From: Ruminococcaceae bacterium UBA2656
GTDB lineage: Bacteria; Bacillota; Clostridia; Oscillospirales; Acutalibacteraceae
Assembly: GCA_002359465.1 (NCBI GenBank)
Contig: DENA01000008.1
Location: 1-8,990 of the forward strand
Reading direction: 5' to 3'
Length of the DNA: 8,990 bases
Shown here: in pieces, positions 1 to 5,900 of the stretch
How the letters are laid out: every line of letters starts with the position of its first letter
How positions within the stretch are numbered: position 1 is the stretch's first letter
The notes under the pieces: model-generated
What the model was told of the DNA's origin: nothing
Seen by the model: only the letters and a program-made list of their open reading frames with translations
Databases searched by the model: none
Translations under genes and position numbers: made by a program

Positions 1-139
1 GGTTAACAATAATGATGTACGCCATTGCGAAGAAAGTGGTCAAACCGGCGCCGACTTCCGTACGGACATTCGTATGATTGCCCTTTAAATTAAAGAAGTC
101 GCCCTTTGGATGATACGCTGTTTCTGAACTGCCTGCCAT
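1..139 (-). CDS. NCS2-family purine/nucleobase permease, N-terminal fragment
   Basis: This is the first 46 codons of a gene that runs off the left edge of the window. The visible protein begins MAGSSETAYHP and then shows the conserved N-terminal block of the AzgA/PbuG-type NCS2 permeases: FFNLKGN, NVRTE and AGLTTFFAMAYIIIVN. The last stretch (residues 31-46) is the start of the first membrane helix. Members of this family import adenine, guanine, hypoxanthine or related bases by proton symport across the cytoplasmic membrane. The substrate cannot be told from this fragment. The ATG at 139-137 is well supported by an AGGAGG seven bases upstream. The gene follows pckG in the same direction but is separated from it by a strong terminator and has its own promoter, so it is probably an independent unit. 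Confidence 0.85.
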   Translation of the reverse strand, partial: MAGSSETAYHPKGDFFNLKGNHTNVRTEVGAGLTTFFAMAYIIIVN

Positions 140-146
140 AATTTTT

Positions 147-152
147 CCTCCT
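147..152 (-). promoter_or_regulatory. Ribosome binding site of the NCS2 permease
   Basis: This is a perfect AGGAGG on the minus strand, 7 nt before the ATG at 139-137. It fixes the start codon of the truncated permease gene. Confidence 0.85.
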
Positions 153-165
153 AAAAATAAAAGTG

Positions 166-185
166 CCCGACAATGTGCTGCCGGG
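166..185 (-). other. Hairpin in the 5' leader of the permease gene
   Basis: On the minus strand CCCGGCA (185-179) can pair with TGTCGGG (172-166), including one G-T pair, around a six-base loop. The stem is followed by a T-rich stretch (CACTTTTATTTTT) that runs straight into the ribosome binding site. It lies between the predicted transcription start (about 201) and the ATG. It could act as a weak attenuator or simply stabilise the leader. I do not recognise a purine riboswitch aptamer in the leader. Confidence 0.4.
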
Positions 186-207
186 TAATCCTGCATAGTT
201 TATTTAT

Positions 208-236
208 AGTATAGAGCTTTCGGCAGAATATAACAA
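208..236 (-). promoter_or_regulatory. Predicted sigma-A promoter of the NCS2 permease
   Basis: On the minus strand the -35 is TTGTTA (236-231), the spacer is 17 nt and the -10 is TATACT (213-208). This predicts a transcript start near 201 and a leader of about 60 nt. A second possible element, the extended -10 TGTTATATT at 235-227, overlaps the -35 but has no good -35 of its own. The rest of the 140-442 gap is AT-rich. Apart from the pckG terminator, this promoter and the leader hairpin, I see nothing definite in it. Confidence 0.55.
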
Positions 237-390
237 TGTGATATTTACACAAACTTTTTGAATTAGAAACAATTTATTCATACTTTTTGGGGTATTTTGG
301 TCATATGAATGCAAAAAAGTCAATTTATAGCATGTTTTATGGCTTTTCCGGTAAAAAAATTGCATGAAACCGCTTTCAAGATTCAGAATA

Positions 391-428
391 CATAAAAACA
401 GGCGGCGGCCTCCCGGGAAGCCGCCGCC
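391..428 (-). terminator. Rho-independent terminator of pckG
   Basis: Just after the pckG stop, the minus strand carries GGCGGCGGC and its exact complement GCCGCCGCC around a short centre (TTCCCGGGAG) that can extend the stem. This is followed by TGTTTTTATG. A 9-bp all-GC stem plus a U-tract is a textbook intrinsic terminator. It separates pckG from the downstream permease gene. Confidence 0.9.
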
Positions 429-442
429 CAAATTGTATCAAA

Positions 443-2206
443 TTACTTCAGGTTGTTTTTTAAAGTATCCAACTGGTCATGAAGCTCCTTCGGAAGCTTT
501 GTGCCGAACTTCTTGTAGAATTCTTCAATACCTTCGGCCTCTTTGGTCCACTGCTCGTTCTTGATTTCGAGAATGCTCTTCAGCGTATCAATGCTGAAAT
601 CAAGGCCCTCAAGGTTGATATCCTCCGCTTTCGGAACAAAGCCGATCGGGGTTTCAACGGCGTCCGCTTTGCCTTCGCAGCGGTTGACAATCCATTCCAG
701 CACACGCAGGTTGTCGCCGAAGCCCGGCCAGATGAAGTGGCCTTCCGCGTCAAGGCGGAACCAGTTGACGTTGAAAATCTTAGGCGCCTTGTCGCCGAGT
801 TTCTTGCCCATTTCAATCCAGTGTTTGAAGTAGTCGCCCATGTGGTAGCCGCAGAACGGCAACATTGCCATCGGGTCGCGGCGGACAACGCCGACTGCAC
901 CGGTAGCGGCGGCAGTTGTTTCGGAAGCCATGATGGAGCCTACAAACACGCCGTTGTTCCAGTCGCGGGACTGGTAAACCAGCGGGGTGGTCTGCGCGCG
1001 GCGGCCGCCAAAGATGATGGCGGAAATCGGCACGCCGGTACCCTTGTCAAATTCAGGACTTACACAGGGGCAGTTCTTTGCGGGAGCGGTGAAGCGGCTG
1101 TTCGGATGAGCGCCCTTCTGGTCGGAGGTTGTGCCGTCCCACGGCTCGCCCTTCCAGTTAACCGCGTGCTTCGGCGGATTCTTGTCAAGGCCTTCCCACC
1201 AGACGGTGTTGTCGTCAAGATTCTGGGCAACATTGGTAAAGATGGTGCCGGACTTTGTGGAAGCAAGGGCGTTCGGGTTGGATTTTGCGTTTGTGCCGGG
1301 GGCAACGCCGAAGAATCCGTTTTCAGGATTGATCGCGTACAGTCTGCCGTCTGGGCCCTGGCGCATCCAGGCGATATCGTCGCCGACCGTCCAGACCTTA
1401 TACCCCTTCTTGCGGTAGCCTTCCGGCGGAATCAGCATGGCCAGATTGGTCTTGCCGCAGGCCGACGGGAACGCGGCGGCCACATATTTGATTTCTCCCT
1501 TCGGATTTTCAATGCCGAGAATCAGCATATGCTCGGCCATCCAGCCCTCGGTCTTTCCAAGGTAGGAAGCAATGCGCAGCGCAAAGCATTTTTTGCCCAG
1601 CAGAACATTTCCGCCGTAGCCGGAATTGACGGAAATAATGGCGTTATCCTCCGGAAAATGGCAGATGTATCTTTTTTCCGCGTCAATGTCGCACTTGCAG
1701 TGCAGGCCCTTTACCCAGTCGGTGCTGTCGCCAAGCGTATCCCATACCTTCTGTCCGACACGGGTCATAATAGCCATATTCAATACAACATAGATGGAGT
1801 CCGTGAGCTCTACGCCGATTTTTGCGAGCGGCGATCCGACGGGGCCCATGGAATAAGGAATTACATACATGGTGCGGCCTTTATAGCTGCCCCTTGCAAT
1901 GTCATAAAGCATTTTGTATGCTTCCTGCGGATCCTTCCAGTGGTTGGTCGGGCCTGCGTCTTCTTCCTTGCGGGAGCAGATGAACGTTCTGTCCTCCACA
2001 CGGGCAACATCGTTGACCGCAGTGCGGTGCAGGTAGCAGCCCGGCAGTTTTTCCTGATTCAGCTTGATGATTTCTCCTGTAGAACAGGCTTCCGCACGCA
2101 ATGCTTCAAGCTGAGCCTCTGACCCGTCAATCCAGAGTATTTTATCCGGACCAACAAGTGTTTTCATTTCTTCAACCCAGTTCAATACCGACTTGTTGTT
2201 TGTCAT
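443..2206 (-). CDS. pckG: Phosphoenolpyruvate carboxykinase (GTP-dependent)
   Basis: PEP carboxykinase interconverts oxaloacetate + GTP with phosphoenolpyruvate + CO2 + GDP in the cytosol, linking C4 acids to glycolysis and gluconeogenesis. The protein is 587 aa, near the usual ~600 for the GTP family. Visible signatures are the substrate loop around YGGN (197-200), the P-loop FPSACGKTN (246-254, diagnostic of the GTP rather than ATP class), the metal-binding kinase-2 motif VGDDIAWM (274-281), NSRFTAP (369-375) and the mobile lid region starting ASETTAAATG (427-436). The three phenylalanines that stack the guanine ring in this family align with F483, F491 and F496. The ATG at 2206-2204 has AAGGAG about 9 nt upstream. 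The gene has its own promoter in the 158-nt gap after tsaD and a strong terminator, so it is probably monocistronic. Class assignment is secure; direction of flux cannot be read from sequence. Confidence 0.97.
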   Translation of the reverse strand: MTNNKSVLNWVEEMKTLVGPDKILWIDGSEAQLEALRAEACSTGEIIKLNQEKLPGCYLHRTAVNDVARVEDRTFICSRKEEDAGPTNHWKDPQEAYKMLYDIARGSYKGRTMYVIPYSMGPVGSPLAKIGVELTDSIYVVLNMAIMTRVGQKVWDTLGDSTDWVKGLHCKCDIDAEKRYICHFPEDNAIISVNSGYGGNVLLGKKCFALRIASYLGKTEGWMAEHMLILGIENPKGEIKYVAAAFPSACGKTNLAMLIPPEGYRKKGYKVWTVGDDIAWMRQGPDGRLYAINPENGFFGVAPGTNAKSNPNALASTKSGTIFTNVAQNLDDNTVWWEGLDKNPPKHAVNWKGEPWDGTTSDQKGAHPNSRFTAPAKNCPCVSPEFDKGTGVPISAIIFGGRRAQTTPLVYQSRDWNNGVFVGSIMASETTAAATGAVGVVRRDPMAMLPFCGYHMGDYFKHWIEMGKKLGDKAPKIFNVNWFRLDAEGHFIWPGFGDNLRVLEWIVNRCEGKADAVETPIGFVPKAEDINLEGLDFSIDTLKSILEIKNEQWTKEAEGIEEFYKKFGTKLPKELHDQLDTLKNNLK

Positions 2207-2262
2207 GACTCATTTCTCCTTCCGGTCCAATGACCTTCGAAATTTGATGATATTAGATCTCA

Positions 2263-2290
2263 TTATAATACATTGTTTTCCCATAATCAA
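2263..2290 (-). promoter_or_regulatory. Predicted sigma-A promoter of pckG
   Basis: On the minus strand the -35 is TTGATT (2290-2285), the spacer is 16 nt and the -10 is a perfect TATAAT (2268-2263). Transcription should start near 2256, giving a leader of about 50 nt. A further extended -10-like TGCTAAAAT lies at 2323-2315 without a good -35. I see no convincing terminator for tsaD in the gap (only a 4-bp stem at 2321-2333), so read-through from the upstream operon is possible. Confidence 0.65.
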
Positions 2291-2306
2291 TCTTGAAATG
2301 ATGGAA

Positions 2307-2324
2307 TTGTTAAAATTTTAGCAT
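2307..2324. promoter_or_regulatory. Rex-operator-like palindrome upstream of pckG
   Basis: The plus strand reads TTGTTAA-AATT-TTAGCAT. The Rex consensus in many Firmicutes is TTGTTAA-N4-TTAACAA, so 12 of 14 defined positions match. The site lies upstream of the predicted -35 and overlaps the secondary extended -10 at 2315-2323. The assignment rests on motif similarity only, and the region is AT-rich. Confidence 0.35.
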
Positions 2325-2364
2325 AATAAATGCACAAAGCTTTTGGCAGACTTTTGGAAGGTTT

Positions 2365-3378
2365 TTAACAATTTCCGTCAACCGGCATCGCCGCACAGGC
2401 GTTCAGATCAAATCCCGCGGTGTTTCCGGACAGATACTCATAATAGCCCTGTGCACCCACCATAGCGGCGTTGTCCCCGCAAAGCTTCAGCTCCGGCATA
2501 TAGAATTCCCACCCCCGGGTTTCGCATTCCTTCCGAAGCCGGCTGCGGAGAAGGGAATTGGCGGAAACGCCGCCCGCAATTACCAGCTTGGTGCTGCCCG
2601 TATCCTGCGCGGCTTTTACAAAATTTTTCACCAGACAGTCCACCACCGCTTTGCGGAACGAGGCCGCCAGATCTTCCGTCGGCAGCGTTTGGCCCTTTTG
2701 CTCCGCGTTGTGGATCAGGTTGATGACCGCCGTTTTCAGCCCGGAAAAGCTGTAATCGTACGGCGCGCCGTCCACCGTCGGGTGCGGCAGCTGAAAGGCG
2801 TTTGGATTTCCGCCCTCGGCGCGCCTGTCCATTTCCACACCGCCGGGGTAAGGCATCCCCATCGCTCTTGCCGCTTTGTCAAAGGCTTCGCCCGCGGCGT
2901 CGTCGCGCGTGCGGCCCAGCACATGAAGGTCCGTATAGTCCTTTACTTCAATAATATGGCTGTGCCCGCCGGAAACGATCAGGCAGAGGAACGGCGGTTT
3001 CAGCTCCGGGGAAGTAATGTAGTTCGCCGCGATATGCGAGCGGAGATGATGCACCGGAATAATCGGCTTTCCGGAAGACATGGCAAGCCCTTTCGCAAAA
3101 TTCACGCCGACCAGAAGCGCGCCGATCAGCCCGGGCGCGTAAGTGACGGCGATGGCGTCGATTTCCTCCAGCTTCATCCCCGCGCCGTCAAGCGCCTGTT
3201 GTGTAACGCCCACAATGGCCTCGCAGTGGCGGCGGGACGCGATTTCCGGCACGACGCCGCCGTACAGCTTATGCTCCTCCACCTGTGAGGCAACCACCGA
3301 GGACAGGACGGTTCTTCCGTCCTCCACCACTGCGGCGGCGGTTTCGTCGCAGGAGCTTTCCAGTGCTAATATCCGCAT
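2365..3378 (-). CDS. tsaD: tRNA N6-adenosine threonylcarbamoyltransferase TsaD
   Basis: TsaD transfers the threonylcarbamoyl group from threonylcarbamoyl-AMP to A37 of tRNAs that read ANN codons, forming t6A. In bacteria it works with TsaB and TsaE in the cytoplasm. The 337-aa length is typical. The N-terminal ESSCDETAAAVV (7-18) is the ASKHA-fold phosphate loop. HHLRSH (110-115) supplies the metal ligands H111 and H115, and CGDNAAM (300-306) supplies the third, D302. YSFSGLKTAV (209-218) and IAGGVSANS (268-276) are further family blocks. The ATG at 3378-3376 is preceded by AAGGGG with a 10-nt spacer. It is the last gene of the polA operon, 79 nt after rimI, a rimI-tsaD pairing common in bacteria. 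TsaB, usually encoded nearby, is absent from this window. Confidence 0.97.
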   Translation of the reverse strand: MRILALESSCDETAAAVVEDGRTVLSSVVASQVEEHKLYGGVVPEIASRRHCEAIVGVTQQALDGAGMKLEEIDAIAVTYAPGLIGALLVGVNFAKGLAMSSGKPIIPVHHLRSHIAANYITSPELKPPFLCLIVSGGHSHIIEVKDYTDLHVLGRTRDDAAGEAFDKAARAMGMPYPGGVEMDRRAEGGNPNAFQLPHPTVDGAPYDYSFSGLKTAVINLIHNAEQKGQTLPTEDLAASFRKAVVDCLVKNFVKAAQDTGSTKLVIAGGVSANSLLRSRLRKECETRGWEFYMPELKLCGDNAAMVGAQGYYEYLSGNTAGFDLNACAAMPVDGNC

Positions 3379-3424
3379 ACTCTATTTTCCCCTTATTCTT
3401 TAAAATAAAACCGTCCGACCCGTT

Positions 3425-3433
3425 TTTATAACA
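3425..3433 (-). promoter_or_regulatory. Possible internal extended -10 promoter before tsaD
   Basis: In the 79-nt gap between rimI and tsaD the minus strand contains TGTTATAAA, a match to the extended -10 pattern TGnTATAAT. The hexamer 17 nt upstream (TGAATG) is a poor -35. It could give tsaD some expression independent of the upstream genes. Weak evidence. Confidence 0.25.
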
Positions 3434-3457
3434 GGAAACAGGCGGCACATTCATTAT

Positions 3458-3907
3458 TTATTCTGAAAAGAATTTCGTCATCAGCAGCGCGTCTTCTTTA
3501 GGCGCGGCGTAAAAATTCTTTCTGACTCCGACGGGTTCAAATCCAAGCCCCGCGTACAGCGCGATGGCGGCATCGTTGCTCTGCCGCACCTCCAGCGTAA
3601 TAAATTCTGCGTGGTTTTTCATCGCATCATCTATTAAATACTGTACCAGCGCCCGCGCGATTCCCATTCGGCGAGCTCCGGGATGGACGCAGACCTTGTC
3701 AATATAGCATTCCCCGCAGATACAGTGCATTCCGGCGCAGCCCACTGTTTCCCCCGCCCGCTGTGCCGCGGCAAAACAGGCGGTGGAACTGGAAAGCTCG
3801 GCTTTCAGCCCTTCGCGCGACCACGGGTCCGAAAAGCAGAGCGCGTCAATTTTTACAAGCGCGTCAAGGTGCTTTTCGCCCATCGGCACAATCTGAATTT
3901 CGTTCAT
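3458..3907 (-). CDS. rimI: Ribosomal protein S18-alanine N-acetyltransferase RimI
   Basis: This is a 149-aa GNAT-fold enzyme. RimI acetylates the N-terminal alanine of ribosomal protein S18 using acetyl-CoA. Family features visible are CFSDPWS (24-30), the CoA pyrophosphate-binding RRMGIA (79-84), the strand LEVRQSN (105-111) with E106 aligning with the proposed catalytic glutamate, and IALYAGLGF (115-123) with Y118 aligning with the proposed general acid. The length matches the family. The ATG overlaps the stop of the upstream membrane protein gene as ATGA, which suggests translational coupling. AGGTG sits 5 nt upstream. Its position next to tsaD supports RimI over a generic GNAT. Substrate range beyond S18 cannot be judged. 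Confidence 0.92.
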   Translation of the reverse strand: MNEIQIVPMGEKHLDALVKIDALCFSDPWSREGLKAELSSSTACFAAAQRAGETVGCAGMHCICGECYIDKVCVHPGARRMGIARALVQYLIDDAMKNHAEFITLEVRQSNDAAIALYAGLGFEPVGVRKNFYAAPKEDALLMTKFFSE

Positions 3908-5070
3908 CCCGGCACCTGCCCCGTCTGCTCGGACTGGAGATCAATCAGCCGAACCACGTGTCTTGCAACTTGAACCAGAATCAGCAGCATAATGACCGCC
4001 AATAGCTGCACGCTGAAAAAGTCGGTGTTAAACAGGTTGTGGCAGACGGCATAGGTAGAGCTCAGCACCGTCACGACCGGCACATAAAGCATTTTCGGAA
4101 AGTAAAACGCAAATATCACCGACAGAATGTCCGCCAGATAAAAATACCGTTCGTGCATATGCGGGAGGATGAACGGAAGGAACAGCGCAAAGAACAGGGC
4201 AAACGAAACAAACAGTTCATCCGTAAAAATAAATTTCTTTTTATAAAAGAAGAACAGGGCAACCAGGGTCAGCCCGCCCGCCAGTATCACCGCGGCGGCG
4301 CTGATATACTCCGGCGTGTCCTCCGGCAGCCAGGTGTAAAGGTTCGGCAAAAACATGGCGATCATTTTGTACTGCCCAGCCTGGGAAAAATACACCGTCA
4401 AAAGCCCTTTCAGGCCGCGGCCCAGAAACATCGCGGGAAGAATCGCCAGCAGGTACACAAACGGAATCATCAGGAAGGTGCTGAACCGCACCCTGTGCTT
4501 GATCAGCAGAAGCAGCAAAAACGGCGCCAGAAACACCGCCTGTAATTTAAAGATAAACGCGACGGCAAAGGAGGCGACCGCCTGATATTCCTTATCCAGC
4601 ATGAAATAATACACACAGGCGACCAGCGCGGCGGTAAAAATCGCGTCGCACTGCCCCCAGACCGCCGAATTCAGAACCACACTCGGCAAAAACAGGACAG
4701 CCGCGTAAGCCATTACCCCGTACATGGGGTCCTCCTGTTTCAGACGGACTGTTTTCATCACATAAATCGCCAGAACAATGTCCGCCAGACTGGAAATCAG
4801 TTTGATCGCGGTCAGGCCGGAAATGGGGAAATATGTAAAAATGGCAAGAAGATAGAGATAGGTCGGCATATAATCGCCGATGTTCATCCCAACCGCCGCA
4901 AAACCGCCATTGCTTTTCAGCGCCCCGTACCAGCCCTGCAAAAACTGGTGGTAGTCTCCCGATTCAAACGGAAACAGCAGAAAACGGCCCAACAGCGCAA
5001 GCAGCGTGACCAAAACAAGAAATGCTGTGTTTTCCAGTTGTTCCGCGCTCAGTTCTCCGCGTTTCTGCAA
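3904..5070 (-). CDS. Polytopic membrane protein, GT-C-type glycosyltransferase-like
   Basis: This is a 388-aa integral membrane protein with roughly ten or more hydrophobic segments, starting at about residue 17 and ending near 372. After the first segment comes SGDYHQFLQGW (37-47). An acidic residue here (D39) in the first outside loop is the hallmark of GT-C glycosyltransferases, which use polyprenyl-phosphate sugars. Other blocks that recall the Gpi18-like/DUF2029 mannosyltransferase group are AVWGQCDAIF (136-145), FKLQ (174-177) and PHMHERYFY (303-311). The sugar donor and acceptor are unknown and I assign no gene symbol. The start is TTG (5070-5068), supported by AAGGTGG seven bases upstream. 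The next in-frame ATG (M61) would remove the conserved loop. It overlaps rlmA by 22 nt and rimI by 4 nt, so it is embedded in an operon of otherwise information-processing genes. Confidence 0.8.
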   Translation of the reverse strand: MQKRGELSAEQLENTAFLVLVTLLALLGRFLLFPFESGDYHQFLQGWYGALKSNGGFAAVGMNIGDYMPTYLYLLAIFTYFPISGLTAIKLISSLADIVLAIYVMKTVRLKQEDPMYGVMAYAAVLFLPSVVLNSAVWGQCDAIFTAALVACVYYFMLDKEYQAVASFAVAFIFKLQAVFLAPFLLLLLIKHRVRFSTFLMIPFVYLLAILPAMFLGRGLKGLLTVYFSQAGQYKMIAMFLPNLYTWLPEDTPEYISAAAVILAGGLTLVALFFFYKKKFIFTDELFVSFALFFALFLPFILPHMHERYFYLADILSVIFAFYFPKMLYVPVVTVLSSTYAVCHNLFNTDFFSVQLLAVIMLLILVQVARHVVRLIDLQSEQTGQVPG

Positions 5071-5900
5071 GCCTCTCCCACCTTTTCATAAATTAGAAAG
5101 TCAAACTCGATCTCCGTTTCCAGCGTATCCGCCCGTTTCAGCCTTTCCGCGCCGGACTCGCCGGTCTTATAATAGTAAGGCGTCATGGCGAATAGATCCT
5201 CAATCATCCGACTGCCGGAAATCACAAGATCGGTGGCCACGGGTACACGGCCGGTCAAAGCAAATCCCTCGTAATCCGCCGCAATGGATTCGTTTTCATA
5301 AGGCGCGTCATACAGAATTTCTTTTAAGCCGTACAGATGCCGGCGGCCCGGCACGGCTAAAATCACATGCCCGCCCGGTTTCAGCACGCGGTTCAGTTCC
5401 TTTTCCGCAACCGGCGCGAACACATCCACGGCAACGTCCACGGCGCCGCTTTTCACCGGGATACTAAAAGTACCGGCGACCGCGAAGGAAATCTGTTTGT
5501 ATTTTTTTGCCGCGGCTTTGACCGCGAACTTCGAAATATCAAAGCCGAAAACCGAAGGCGCAAAGCCGTGGTCAAGCAGGTCATCGCAGAGTCTCCCGGT
5601 ATAGTAGCCCTCCCCGCAGCCCGCGTCAAGAATTGTTGGACTTTTTACGCCGGAATATGCACGCACCAGTTCATTCAGTTTATCGCTGAACAGCCGGTAT
5701 CCTCCCGACTCCAGAAAGCGGCGGCGGGACGCAACCATTTCCTTATTGTCGCCGGGCACCTTTGCGTGCATTCTGTTCGGCGGCAGAAGATGGACATATC
5801 CCTCTCCCGCAATATCGTAGCTGTGCCCGTTTTTGCAGGCATAAGCCTTCGGAAGCCTGTCCAGCTTTTCGCCGCAGACAGGGCAGGTAAAAATCGTCAT
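5049..5900 (-). CDS. rlmA: 23S rRNA (guanine-N1)-methyltransferase, RlmA family
   Basis: RlmA enzymes methylate N1 of a guanine in helix 35 of 23S rRNA using SAM: G745 in Gram-negatives and G748 for the Gram-positive RlmA(II)/TlrB type. The 283-aa protein begins with a zinc finger, C6-P-V-C9 and C22-K-N-G-H26. The family block EGYVHLLPP follows (about 33-41), then PGDNKEM (50-56). SAM-binding motif I is ILDAGCGEGYY (90-100) and the acidic strand is FGFDISK (118-124). The ATG at 5900-5898 is preferred. It overlaps the polA stop as ATGA, has GAGG 7 nt upstream, and puts the zinc finger five residues from the start, as in E. coli. An upstream in-frame ATG at 5918 would add six residues but has no well-placed ribosome binding site. 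Gram-positive context suggests the G748 type, but that is inference. Confidence 0.9.
   Translation of the reverse strand: MTIFTCPVCGEKLDRLPKAYACKNGHSYDIAGEGYVHLLPPNRMHAKVPGDNKEMVASRRRFLESGGYRLFSDKLNELVRAYSGVKSPTILDAGCGEGYYTGRLCDDLLDHGFAPSVFGFDISKFAVKAAAKKYKQISFAVAGTFSIPVKSGAVDVAVDVFAPVAEKELNRVLKPGGHVILAVPGRRHLYGLKEILYDAPYENESIAADYEGFALTGRVPVATDLVISGSRMIEDLFAMTPYYYKTGESGAERLKRADTLETEIEFDFLIYEKVGEACRNAEN
5078..5084 (-). promoter_or_regulatory. Ribosome binding site supporting a TTG start
   Basis: AAGGTGG on the minus strand is one mismatch from AAGGAGG and is spaced 7 nt from the TTG at 5070-5068. It lies inside the 3' end of rlmA and decides the start of the membrane glycosyltransferase-like gene. 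Confidence 0.6.

Noticed and set aside
140..236. Purine riboswitch upstream of the nucleobase permease
   Set aside because: The conserved purine aptamer core (the TTTCTACC-type J2/3 and paired loop sequences) is not visible, and the leader of about 60 nt is too short for aptamer plus expression platform.
204..431. A 75-codon minus-strand frame in the pckG-permease gap
   Set aside because: It starts inside the terminator stem and runs through the AT-rich gap and the permease promoter, with no ribosome binding site and no recognisable features.
479..2122. A 547-codon open frame on the plus strand opposite pckG
   Set aside because: It is in exact codon register with pckG on the other strand. 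In-register antisense frames stay open when the sense gene rarely uses TTA, CTA or TCA codons, which fits this GC-rich coding. It shows no recognisable protein features.
2321..2333. Terminator for tsaD (GCAT...ATGC hairpin)
   Set aside because: The stem is only 4 bp with no clean U-tract, which is too weak to call.
2355..2373. Second Rex-like site, TTGTTAA-AAAC-CTTCCAA, at the tsaD stop codon
   Set aside because: Only the left half matches well, and that half is part of the tsaD coding end and stop. The right half is poor.
3269..3454. A 61-codon minus-strand frame beginning just after the rimI stop
   Set aside because: It has no ribosome binding site and runs out of frame into the 5' half of tsaD, whose identity is certain. 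It is best seen as chance.
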